Assembly: GCA_903871855.1 (NCBI GenBank)
Contig: CAIQIK010000012.1
Location: 1 to 64,000, forward strand
Origin: an uncultured Caldisericota bacterium
GTDB lineage: Bacteria; Caldisericota; Caldisericia; Cryosericales; Cryosericaceae
DNA length: 64,000 nucleotides
Direction of reading: 5' to 3'
Shown: in pieces, positions 37,223 through 44,921 of the stretch
How the letters are laid out: every line of letters starts with the position of its first letter
Position numbering within the stretch: the first letter of the stretch is position 1
Translations under genes and position numbers: made by a program
The notes under the pieces: generated by a model
The model's input: only the letters and a program-made list of their open reading frames with translations
Databases searched by the model: none
What the model was told of the DNA's origin: nothing

Positions 37223-37855
37223 ATGGATTATCGTAACCTTCAGGTGCTGGAACATCCGCTGATACGACACAAACTGACCCTTCTTCGGAACAAAAACACG
37301 ACGCACAAGGACTTCCGCGAGCTGGCGGAGGAACTTGCCGGGCTCATGACGTACGAGGTATGCAGGAGCATGCGAACCAAGGCATGCCCCATAGAGACCC
37401 CCCTGGAGCCCTATGAAGGGCAGGAACTGGAAAACGAAGTCACCATTGTGCCCGTGCTTCGGGCCGGGCTCGTCATGGCTCAGGGGATGCTCGACATGAT
37501 CCCTCATGCCAAGGTGGGGCACATTGGTCTGTTCAGAGACGAGAACACTCTGGAACCGGTCCAGTACTATTGTAAGCTTCCCGAGAGCACCGCTGGGTCA
37601 GATGTGTTTATTGTGGACCCGATGCTTGCAACTGGAGGCAGCGCCTCCAAGGCTATTTCACTCGTTAAGGAGCGTCACCCTCGCAGCATCTCCTTTTGTT
37701 GTATCATTGCGGCGCCGGAGGGCATCAAGGTGCTGCAGCGCGAACATCCTGATGTAAAAATCGTCACTCTGGAAATTGACCGCCGTCTGAACGAGAATGG
37801 GTATATTCTTCCAGGCCTTGGTGATGCCGGGGATAGGATATACGGGACGAAGTAG
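37223..37855 (+). CDS. upp: Uracil phosphoribosyltransferase
   Basis: Upp converts uracil and PRPP to UMP. The 210-residue sequence has 'VPVLRAGLVMAQGML', the PRPP loop region 'VFIVDPMLATGGSA' and C-terminal 'GLGDAGDRIYGTK'. An AGGAGG site precedes the ATG, 8 bases after the glyA stop. The glyA-upp-tagO/wecA-wecB order resembles the Firmicutes arrangement near atp genes, which are not seen here. Confidence 0.97.
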   Translation: MDYRNLQVLEHPLIRHKLTLLRNKNTTHKDFRELAEELAGLMTYEVCRSMRTKACPIETPLEPYEGQELENEVTIVPVLRAGLVMAQGMLDMIPHAKVGHIGLFRDENTLEPVQYYCKLPESTAGSDVFIVDPMLATGGSASKAISLVKERHPRSISFCCIIAAPEGIKVLQREHPDVKIVTLEIDRRLNENGYILPGLGDAGDRIYGTK

Positions 37856-37858
37856 CCG

Positions 37859-38839
37859 ATGCATCTCGTAATTACGCAGGCTCAGTTCTGGTCGTTCCTC
37901 GTGGCTCTGGCGCTGAGCCTTGTGCTGACACCGGTCGTCATGAAACTTGGGCTGCGTCTTGGCATCACCGACAAACCAACTGCAACTGCTGACGCGACCA
38001 TCGACAGGCAACGGCGCAGAGTGAATAGCAAAGTGACTCCCCGCACTGGTGGCATCGCCATCGTGATCGCATTCATTGTGTCTGTGTTCTTCTTTGATTC
38101 ACTCACCATGCAGTTGAGGGGAATCCTGATCGGTGGAGGCATCGTGTTTATCGGCATGCTCCTGGACGACATGTTCGATATCCCCGCGTTGCTGAAGCTG
38201 CTGATACAATCGGTGGCAGCAGTTGTCGTCATTGCCTTTGGGGTCCGTGTGACCGCGTTCACCAACTTCCTGCACGGAGGATTCTTCCAGCTTGGCATCG
38301 GCGGCATCATCCTCACTTACTTCTGGATCGTGGGGATCACCAATGCGCTGAACCTCATCGATGGACTGGACGGTCTTGCGGGTGGCGTCGCTGCGCTGAT
38401 TCTCCTCGCAATGTTTTTCTTCGCCGCGCTCAAGAGTATGGCAACCATGGGGGCCATCCTTGTGGCGCTGCTTGGTGCTGTCCTGGGATTTCTTGTCTTC
38501 AACTACAATCCGGCAAAGGTGTTTCTTGGAGACGCCGGGTCCGAGTTTCTTGGGTTCATGATTGCAAGTCTTTCCGTCTATGGTGCCCTTAAACTCCCGA
38601 CAACTGTCATGCTCATCGTGTCGGTTTTTGCGCTTGGCATTCCCATCGCGGAAACAGTCTCGAGCATTTTCCGCCGGGCGGCCAGTCACAAATCCCCCAT
38701 GAAGGGAGACAATGGGCATTTCCATTATCTGCTGCTGTTCCGGGGGTGGAGCCAGCGGCGCATCACGACGTTGTACTACCTGGTGACGTTTGTGTTATGT
38801 TCGATTGGGTTAGCCATCGCCCTTCTGGGAGTTCACTGA
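37859..38839 (+). CDS. wecA: Undecaprenyl-phosphate GlcNAc-1-phosphate transferase (WecA/TagO family)
   Basis: This membrane enzyme starts lipid-linked polymer synthesis by transferring GlcNAc-1-P to undecaprenyl phosphate. About ten hydrophobic segments are visible in 326 residues. Family motifs are 'VTPRTGGIAI', 'GMLLDDMFDIPALLKLL' (the metal-binding DD), 'NALNLIDGLDGLAGG', 'VFLGDAGSEFLGF' and 'KGDNGHFHYLLLFRGWSQ'. WecB follows directly. Whether the product is a teichoic-acid-like or another polymer cannot be told. Confidence 0.93.
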   Translation: MHLVITQAQFWSFLVALALSLVLTPVVMKLGLRLGITDKPTATADATIDRQRRRVNSKVTPRTGGIAIVIAFIVSVFFFDSLTMQLRGILIGGGIVFIGMLLDDMFDIPALLKLLIQSVAAVVVIAFGVRVTAFTNFLHGGFFQLGIGGIILTYFWIVGITNALNLIDGLDGLAGGVAALILLAMFFFAALKSMATMGAILVALLGAVLGFLVFNYNPAKVFLGDAGSEFLGFMIASLSVYGALKLPTTVMLIVSVFALGIPIAETVSSIFRRAASHKSPMKGDNGHFHYLLLFRGWSQRRITTLYYLVTFVLCSIGLAIALLGVH

Positions 38840-38840
38840 C

Positions 38841-39953
38841 ATGCGCCACGATGTTTTGTCCATCTTTGGCACCCGTCCTGAGGGGATCAAGATGGCGCCT
38901 ATCGTCAAGGCACTAGAGGCCAACCCAAGGTTCAACAGCTACGTGCTCCTGACTGGCCAGCACATGCAAATGCTGGACGATGTCGTGGAGATGTTCGACA
39001 TACAGGTGTGGCGAGATCTCAATGTGATGAAGGAGCGTCAGACGCTTCCGTACTTGACGGCGGCGCTTGCAGCGCAGATTTCCGATGCGTTGGCAGAGCT
39101 GCAACCGGACTTGGTTCTGGTCCACGGAGATACGACGACCACCTTCATGGGGGCTCTCGCGGCGACCTATGCAAGGATCCCGGTGGGCCATGTCGAGGCA
39201 GGGCTCAGGTCCCATCAGAAATTCAGTCCTTTCCCCGAGGAAGTGAACCGCATGCTCACCGACCAGGTTTCTGACCTGTGCTTCGCGCCCACCGAGGAGG
39301 CCAAACAGAATCTCCTGCATGCAGGTATCGACACCGGCAGGATCGATGTCGTAGGAAACTCAATCGTGGATGCCGTGCGCATGGCCTTGCCCAACCTTCA
39401 TGCTCCGGACATCATGTCGAAGGTTCGGCCGGGTAGTCCCATGGTTATCATGACGGCACACCGCCGCGAAAACTGGGATACCGGCATTGCGATCTTCTCG
39501 AGCGCGCTCGTAAAGCTCTCCTGTTCACATCCGGAACTGACGTTTGTTTTTCCGGTACATCTCAACCCGGTTGTTCGGGAAACGGTTTTCGGGATTGCAT
39601 CGGACCTGCCAAACGTCGTGCTTACCGACCCTCTTCCCTACTTCGATTTCCTGTATTTGCTTGAGCATTGTGCCGCTGTTCTCAGCGACTCGGGTGGGAT
39701 CCAGGAAGAATGCGTAACGCTACACAAGCCGATGCTCCTTCTTCGTGAGGTCACTGAGCGTCCCGAGGCGGTGACAAGTGGCTGGGTCAAGCTGGTCGGT
39801 CAGGATGAGGAACTTATCGTCTCGTCGTTCGAGCAGCTCGTGGCAAGTGGTTTTGGAGTCTTGGGCGCGGATGGGGTCAATCCATATGGCAATGGGACAA
39901 CTGCGACGCAGATACTCACTCACATCGACGATTATCTCAATGCGACTCACTGA
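38841..39953 (+). CDS. wecB: UDP-N-acetylglucosamine 2-epimerase (non-hydrolysing)
   Basis: WecB converts UDP-GlcNAc to UDP-ManNAc. The 370 residues include 'IFGTRPEGIKMAPIVKALE', 'VLVHGDTTTTFMGALAA', 'VGHVEAGLRSHQKFSPFPEE', 'TAHRRENWDTG' and 'SDSGGIQEECVTL'. It lies one base after the wecA-like stop and 12 bases before murA. The product is the substrate for WecC at 62.8 kb and for the TagA-like transferase. Confidence 0.97.
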   Translation: MRHDVLSIFGTRPEGIKMAPIVKALEANPRFNSYVLLTGQHMQMLDDVVEMFDIQVWRDLNVMKERQTLPYLTAALAAQISDALAELQPDLVLVHGDTTTTFMGALAATYARIPVGHVEAGLRSHQKFSPFPEEVNRMLTDQVSDLCFAPTEEAKQNLLHAGIDTGRIDVVGNSIVDAVRMALPNLHAPDIMSKVRPGSPMVIMTAHRRENWDTGIAIFSSALVKLSCSHPELTFVFPVHLNPVVRETVFGIASDLPNVVLTDPLPYFDFLYLLEHCAAVLSDSGGIQEECVTLHKPMLLLREVTERPEAVTSGWVKLVGQDEELIVSSFEQLVASGFGVLGADGVNPYGNGTTATQILTHIDDYLNATH

Positions 39954-39965
39954 GGAGGGTAACGT

Positions 39966-41243
39966 ATGACCACGGAACAGAGCTTTCTCATCGAGGGAGG
40001 CAACTCGCTCCACGGTTCGGTCCGCTGCAGTGGCGCCAAGAACTCGATCCTGCCGCTGGTGGCTGCTGCGATCGCTGTCCGCGACGTTGTCAGCTTCCAG
40101 AATGTTCCAGACATCAGCGACCTCCAGTCTCTCCTTACTCTTATCCAGGCGATGGGCGTCAAACTGGTTTCCTTCAGCGATGGAGAACTGGTGCTCGACA
40201 CCCGAGGCCCCATTGAGACGCACGTCGAAAACACCAATGGCTACAGCTTGCGTGGAACGCAAACGCTGGTGGGAGCACTTCTTGGGCGTGAGCACAGGGC
40301 AATGCTCCCATCGCTGGGTGGTTGCAGCATCGGGGCTCGCCCCATCGACCTTCACGTCAAGGGGCTGCGAGCCATGGGTACACAGTTTGAGTGGAAAGAC
40401 GGCTACCTTATCGGTCAAGCTGCAGCTCTCAAGGCCTGCGATGTCTATCTCGACTTTCCCAGCGTGGGCGCGACAGAGAATCTCCTGTTAGCTGCTGCCC
40501 TTGCCGAAGGTACAACACGCGTCTTCAACGCAGCTCAGGAGCCGGAAGTGTATGACCTCATCTCTTTCCTGAACAAAGCGGGCGCTCGCATCGTGCCTGT
40601 TTTCCCGTTCGGATTTCGTATCGAGGGCGTTGCTCAGCTGCACGGCGCGTCGCATCGCATCATTGGCGACCGTATCGAGGCTGCGACACTGATGGTAGCG
40701 ACGGCCATTACGCAGGGCGAGGGCACGATCACGGGCATCGATGCCCGCCATATCTGGTCGGTTATCGCCAAGTTGCGAGAGACGGGGGCTGTGGTCGAAG
40801 TCGAGGGGGATGACGCCGTGGTTGTCAAGGGCGTTCCAGACTATCGATCGACGGATATTCGTACCCTGACGTTCCCGGGGTACCCGACGGATGCACAGCC
40901 TCAGATGACTGCGTATCTGACGCTGGCACATGGCAATTCGGTAGTTGTCGAGAGTATCTTCGAGAACCGATTCGGTGCCATCCTCGAGCTGGAGCGTATG
41001 GGTGCCCGTATCAAGGTCACGGAGGAGACAGCCATAATCGAGGGCGTGGAGTCGCTGAACTCGGCGACAGTCCAGGCGAAGGATCTGCGCGGCGGTGCCG
41101 CGTTGGTTATTGCCGGCCTTGCAGCACACGGTACCACGACTGTACGTTCCATTCAGCATATTGACCGGGGATACGAGGCACTGGAGAGCAAGCTGTCCCA
41201 ATTGGGCGCACACGTGATTCGTGTCACTCAACCGGAGGCATAG
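39966..41243 (+). CDS. murA: UDP-N-acetylglucosamine 1-carboxyvinyltransferase
   Basis: MurA commits UDP-GlcNAc to peptidoglycan synthesis with phosphoenolpyruvate. The 425-residue protein opens 'SFLIEGGNSLHGSVRCSGAK' and keeps the catalytic cysteine in 'LGGCSIGARPIDLH', so it should be fosfomycin-sensitive (inference). 'YPTDAQPQMTAYLTLAHG' is also typical. A GAGGAGG site precedes the ATG. Confidence 0.97.
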   Translation: MTTEQSFLIEGGNSLHGSVRCSGAKNSILPLVAAAIAVRDVVSFQNVPDISDLQSLLTLIQAMGVKLVSFSDGELVLDTRGPIETHVENTNGYSLRGTQTLVGALLGREHRAMLPSLGGCSIGARPIDLHVKGLRAMGTQFEWKDGYLIGQAAALKACDVYLDFPSVGATENLLLAAALAEGTTRVFNAAQEPEVYDLISFLNKAGARIVPVFPFGFRIEGVAQLHGASHRIIGDRIEAATLMVATAITQGEGTITGIDARHIWSVIAKLRETGAVVEVEGDDAVVVKGVPDYRSTDIRTLTFPGYPTDAQPQMTAYLTLAHGNSVVVESIFENRFGAILELERMGARIKVTEETAIIEGVESLNSATVQAKDLRGGAALVIAGLAAHGTTTVRSIQHIDRGYEALESKLSQLGAHVIRVTQPEA

Positions 41244-41246
41244 ACA

Positions 41247-41597
41247 ATGATAAAACAAGAGCAGGTTTTTGACGTCCTGCGGGCCGTCTACGACCCAGAG
41301 ATTCCGATCAACATCGTTGACCTCGGGCTGATTTACGGAGTAGAGATCACAGTTGAGGGAGACGTCACGGTTCGTATGACCATGACTGCTCCGCAGTGTC
41401 CGATGAGCGGCTATTTGCTCCAGCAGGCTGAGCAGGGGGTTCGGACTGTAGCAGGAGTGCGGAATGTCAAGGTGGATCTTGTGTTCGATCCTCCGTGGGA
41501 GCCCTCCATGATCAAGGAAGATGCCCTGAAGAGCGCCGGTATTGTCACAGACACTCCGGCCAACCCGGCCGGAGGTAACTGCTCCACAGAAAAATGA
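41247..41597 (+). CDS. DUF59/SufT-like iron-sulfur assembly factor
   Basis: This 116-residue MIP18/PaaD-like protein has 'LRAVYDPEIPINIVDLGLIYG' at its start (quoted in part), 'MTMTAPQCPMSGYLLQQ' with the conserved cysteine, and 'VDLVFDPPWEPSMI'. Such proteins help mature Fe-S proteins. Here MiaB would be a possible client (inference). It starts 3 bases after murA and overlaps the recombinase gene as ATGA. Confidence 0.9.
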   Translation: MIKQEQVFDVLRAVYDPEIPINIVDLGLIYGVEITVEGDVTVRMTMTAPQCPMSGYLLQQAEQGVRTVAGVRNVKVDLVFDPPWEPSMIKEDALKSAGIVTDTPANPAGGNCSTEK

Positions 41598-42529
41598 AGG
41601 AGATCACGCCGCGACAGCCTGCAGACACGCTGGCGGCGAATCTCGACCAGCTGATCGAGAGCTTCCTGCTGGCACAGGATGTCGGCATCACCAGCAAGGT
41701 GGTGTATCGGCGCGCACTCAAGCGGTTCAAGGAGTTCCTGTCGCTTCGAGAGGCCGCTGGTGGGGTCGGCTACTTGACGAAGACGGATATTGTCCAATAC
41801 AAGAGTCATCTGTTGGCGGAGGGACTCTCGCCTCGGACGGGGAATCTGTACCTTACCGCGGTTCGTCAGTTCTTCAAGTACCTTGAGTCAAATCGCATCT
41901 ATCCCGACGTGTCCGCCGGCCTTAAAGGGTTCAAGCGTTCGTATGGATTCAATCGCGACCCGCTTACGCTGCAGCAGGCGCGTGACCTGTTGAATTCGAT
42001 CGACACGAGCGACATCATCGGCTTGCGCGACTTCGCCATGATCAACTTGATGCTTCGGACCGGTCTGCGCACGATGGAGGTCGTCGGCTCCGACGTCGGG
42101 GATATTCGTCAGACGTCCAACGCGACACTCTTGTACGTGCGGAGTAAGGGCAGGGATGCGAAAGACGATTTCGTCGTCCTGACGCGAGAGGCATATGAGC
42201 CGATTGCCCGCTACTTGGCAGTGCGTCACTGCACTGACCCACGGGCGGCACTGTTTGTGTCGCACAGCAACAACAACAAGGACAGGCGGATCACGACGAA
42301 GACCCTGCGGTTCGAGGTGAAGCAAAAGCTGATGGAAATCGGTGTGTACTCCTCGCGTGTCTCTGCACACTCGTTACGGCATACTTTTGCAACAATGGCC
42401 CTTCAGAACGGCGCTACGATTGAACAGGTACGCGACACACTCCGACATCAAAATATCACGACGACCCAGATCTACGTCCACACGACGGACCGACTGGAAC
42501 ACGCAGCCGAAAAGAGCATCAAGATCTGA
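41594..42529 (+). CDS. XerC/XerD-like tyrosine recombinase
   Basis: The 311-residue protein has an N-terminal SAM-like DNA-binding domain ('YLTKTDIVQYKSHLLAEGLS') and a catalytic domain with Arg in 'LRTGLRTMEVVG', 'HSLRHTFATMAL', and the final His/Tyr in 'RHQNITTTQIYVHT'. These complete the R-K-H-R-H-Y set. Its place at the end of a housekeeping operon argues for chromosome-dimer resolution rather than phage integration. A matching dif site was not identified. Only one xer-like gene is in the window. Confidence 0.9.
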   Translation: MKEITPRQPADTLAANLDQLIESFLLAQDVGITSKVVYRRALKRFKEFLSLREAAGGVGYLTKTDIVQYKSHLLAEGLSPRTGNLYLTAVRQFFKYLESNRIYPDVSAGLKGFKRSYGFNRDPLTLQQARDLLNSIDTSDIIGLRDFAMINLMLRTGLRTMEVVGSDVGDIRQTSNATLLYVRSKGRDAKDDFVVLTREAYEPIARYLAVRHCTDPRAALFVSHSNNNKDRRITTKTLRFEVKQKLMEIGVYSSRVSAHSLRHTFATMALQNGATIEQVRDTLRHQNITTTQIYVHTTDRLEHAAEKSIKI

Positions 42530-42720
42530 CCCCGCCTTCTCGGTAGTCACCCTGTACGGAAAAGTGGCCCTAGGAAGAGATTTCGAATCATAAGATGCAC
42601 TGGAGTAAGCCAAATCACTGGAAAACCCCCAAATCCTGACGGACTGGGTGGCGCTAGGTTGAATTCTGCCTTAATAACGCTTCCAGGCGCAGGGTAGGGG
42701 TCAAGTCTTGGGTCGACATG

Positions 42721-42749
42721 CAAAATGGGGCAGGAGAAATCCTGCCCCA
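42721..42749 (-). terminator. Terminator of the VOC gene
   Basis: TGGGGCAGGA-GAAA-TCCTGCCCCA is a perfect 10-base stem. On the reverse strand it is followed by TTTTG, so it ends transcription of the VOC gene and could also stop readthrough from the + side. Confidence 0.8.
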
Positions 42750-42761
42750 CAGTTTCTTGCC

Positions 42762-43145
42762 TTACTTTGCAGTGGGGTCGCCTTGCATGATGCCGACGAT
42801 GTTTCCTTCAGTATCAAGGAATTGCGCAAACCAACCCATCCCAGGAATTGGGCTCTTAGGGACGATGACTTTTCCACCAGCTGCCTGGGCCTTCGTGAGG
42901 TACGCGTCTACAGAGTCGACACCTATGGTGCAGACATATGCCACGATATCGCCACTGCCGGTGAGTGGTTTTTCTCTTTTCATGATTGCACCGTTGATGC
43001 CAGGTTCTTCTTTGCCTGTGTCCAACATCCAATAGTCCATTGGTCCTGGGAACTTCTGAGCTTGCCAACCGAAAACAGTCTCATAGAACTTGATTGCGCG
43101 CTCCGGTTCATCAGCATAGATTTCGAAATGAATAACTCTTGGCAT
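42762..43145 (-). CDS. VOC (glyoxalase/bleomycin-resistance) family protein
   Basis: This 127-residue single-domain vicinal-oxygen-chelate protein has 'VIHFEIYADEPERAIKFYE' and 'FAQFLDTEGNIVGIMQGDP', the two halves of the fold with likely metal ligands His and Glu. The substrate cannot be assigned. An AGGAGG-like site (GACAGGAGGTG) precedes the ATG. It is a single-gene unit with its own terminator. Confidence 0.92.
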   Translation of the reverse strand: MPRVIHFEIYADEPERAIKFYETVFGWQAQKFPGPMDYWMLDTGKEEPGINGAIMKREKPLTGSGDIVAYVCTIGVDSVDAYLTKAQAAGGKVIVPKSPIPGMGWFAQFLDTEGNIVGIMQGDPTAK

Positions 43146-43442
43146 ATGACACCTCCTGTCATTAACGCATACTATAGCAAGAATTATGCAAGAAGCGAAA
43201 CACTGAGTTGCATTCTTAACAATATCCGATCCCTATCAAGAGGAAGCCCATGACTAGACAACGACTTGTATCTTGATTCATCCACACAAACCTGATAGAC
43301 TTCCGCGAGGAGTTTTTCCATGCTGGCCGAGATAGCACTTTGTATCTCTTAGGGTTGTCACTAATGGTGGTTCACAAATCAATCTTTGTGAACGTTGCCA
43401 TAAACTGTGGATAACTTTGACCTGACCAGGAGGCGTATAAGT
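43146..43442 (-). other. Gap of about 300 bases with one DnaA-box-like 9-mer
   Basis: No gene is seen. TGTGGATAA at 43406-43414 is a perfect DnaA-box 9-mer (reverse of TTATCCACA) but stands alone, so it is not evidence for an origin. No clear terminator for fmt is visible. Confidence 0.4.
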
Positions 43443-44405
43443 CTAGGTAGATGGGTTTCGGCGGAGGATCGTTCCGGGCACCAAACGGCGCCCGTTGAGA
43501 AGGTCGGCCGTCGACATGGGGATCTTGCCGGGAAACTGGAGCTGTAGTAGCTCAAGCCACCCGTCGCTGCAGCGAACGGCAGCGCGTTTGCGCAGAAAGG
43601 GCGCAATCATGCCGCAAGGAGCGTCTGGAGGGAATTCAAGGTCTTCAGATACAGGGGTGGCCTTGAGGATCTTCACCCGGGTCGCTCCCTGGTACGTACA
43701 CGCACATGGTTCCGGAGCAAGAGCCCGCACAAGATTGTATGTCTGTGCCACAGAGTGTGACCAGTCAATGAGCTCATCGCCGGGCTTGAGCTTGCGTGCG
43801 TAGGAGCCCTCACCGAGTTGTGACAGCGGCGTGGCCGAGCCGTGGAAAAGTTGCTCGAGGGTGTGCAGGGCTAGAGGTGTGCCTACCCGAACGATGGTGG
43901 CCTCAACATCGGTGCGGTAATCCGAGTCAGCAATTGGGAACGGTTCCTGAGCCAGGATCTTACCTCGGTCCAACAGGCCGTTCATTCGAATGATACTCAC
44001 CGCTGACTGCGTGCAACCGTCCATGATCTGGCGTTCAACAGGAGCCGCACCCCGGTACCAGGGCAATGGGGACGGGTGCAGGTTGATGGAAGCGATACGT
44101 GGTGCATCCAGGAGAGCTTGTGAGAGGAGTCTTCCGTACGAAAGCAGGAACAGAATGTCAACGGCATCGTCGACCAGTCGTTTTGTCAGTACCTCTCCAG
44201 GGATCAACGCGCCATTGAGCACGGGGATCGAATGCGACTGCGCCCACTCTTCCACAGGGTTGACCAGGAGTTTGCCTCGGCGGATGCGAGATTCTTCTGA
44301 CACCACAGCAAGGACAACGTGAAACCGGTGCCTTATAGCGTCAAAGATCGGGACCGAAATTGATGACGAACCAAAAACAGCGATGCAGGGTGCGTCTAAG
44401 GCCAT
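43443..44405 (-). CDS. fmt: Methionyl-tRNA formyltransferase
   Basis: Fmt formylates initiator Met-tRNA. The 320-residue sequence has 'CIAVFGSSSISVPIFDAI', 'SINLHPSPLPWYRGAAPVER' and 'ARKLKPGDELIDWSHS'. It lies 2 bases after def, the usual def-fmt pair, and is the last gene of the long minus-strand run. Confidence 0.96.
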   Translation of the reverse strand: MALDAPCIAVFGSSSISVPIFDAIRHRFHVVLAVVSEESRIRRGKLLVNPVEEWAQSHSIPVLNGALIPGEVLTKRLVDDAVDILFLLSYGRLLSQALLDAPRIASINLHPSPLPWYRGAAPVERQIMDGCTQSAVSIIRMNGLLDRGKILAQEPFPIADSDYRTDVEATIVRVGTPLALHTLEQLFHGSATPLSQLGEGSYARKLKPGDELIDWSHSVAQTYNLVRALAPEPCACTYQGATRVKILKATPVSEDLEFPPDAPCGMIAPFLRKRAAVRCSDGWLELLQLQFPGKIPMSTADLLNGRRLVPGTILRRNPST

Positions 44406-44407
44406 TG

Positions 44408-44917
44408 TCAGAGCTGGTGTCCCTTTTCCTCGATTGTTTGAGTCAGGACGGCGGCGATAGGACTTCCTTCCTGCACGGAAATGGCGGACGAGTCCGTGAT
44501 CCGATCGACGAACAGTACACCCTGAAGGTGATCGAACTCATGCTGGATGACGCGAGCCTCAAAATCGACGAACTTGTGGATGCGTCTCTTGCCGGTATGA
44601 TCCAGGTATGACAGCGTGATTTCAGTAGCACGGTTGATTGGAGCATAAACACCCGGAACGCTGAGACAGCCTTCCTCAGCACTTGCTGATCCTTTGCGCT
44701 CCAGAATCTGAGGGTTCGCCACAAGATGGAGCCCTTCGCCGACATCGTAGATGAAAAACGCTTGGCTGAGGCCAATCTGAGGGGCAGCCAAGCCGACTCC
44801 CGTTGGTTTCATGAAATCTTCCATTGATTTGGCCAGATGAACAAGCTCTCTTGTCATCTTCCGTATGGGTTTTGCCTTCTGGCGAAGGATGGGACTGCCA
44901 ATCAGCACGATCTTCAT
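44408..44917 (-). CDS. def: Peptide deformylase
   Basis: Def removes the N-formyl group from new proteins. All three metal motifs are present: 'GVGLAAPQIG', 'EEGCLSVPG' and 'QHEFDHLQG'. I chose the ATG at 44917 because homology begins at 'MKIVLIGSPILRQKA', giving 169 residues. The longer track start reads through priA. No clear ribosome site is seen, so coupling to priA (4 bases upstream) is likely. Confidence 0.96.
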   Translation of the reverse strand: MKIVLIGSPILRQKAKPIRKMTRELVHLAKSMEDFMKPTGVGLAAPQIGLSQAFFIYDVGEGLHLVANPQILERKGSASAEEGCLSVPGVYAPINRATEITLSYLDHTGKRRIHKFVDFEARVIQHEFDHLQGVLFVDRITDSSAISVQEGSPIAAVLTQTIEEKGHQL

Positions 44918-44921
44918 GTGG

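Noticed and set aside
43406-43414. Replication origin suggested by a DnaA box
   Set aside because: A single 9-mer, with no box cluster, no AT-rich unwinding region and no dnaA/dnaN nearby.
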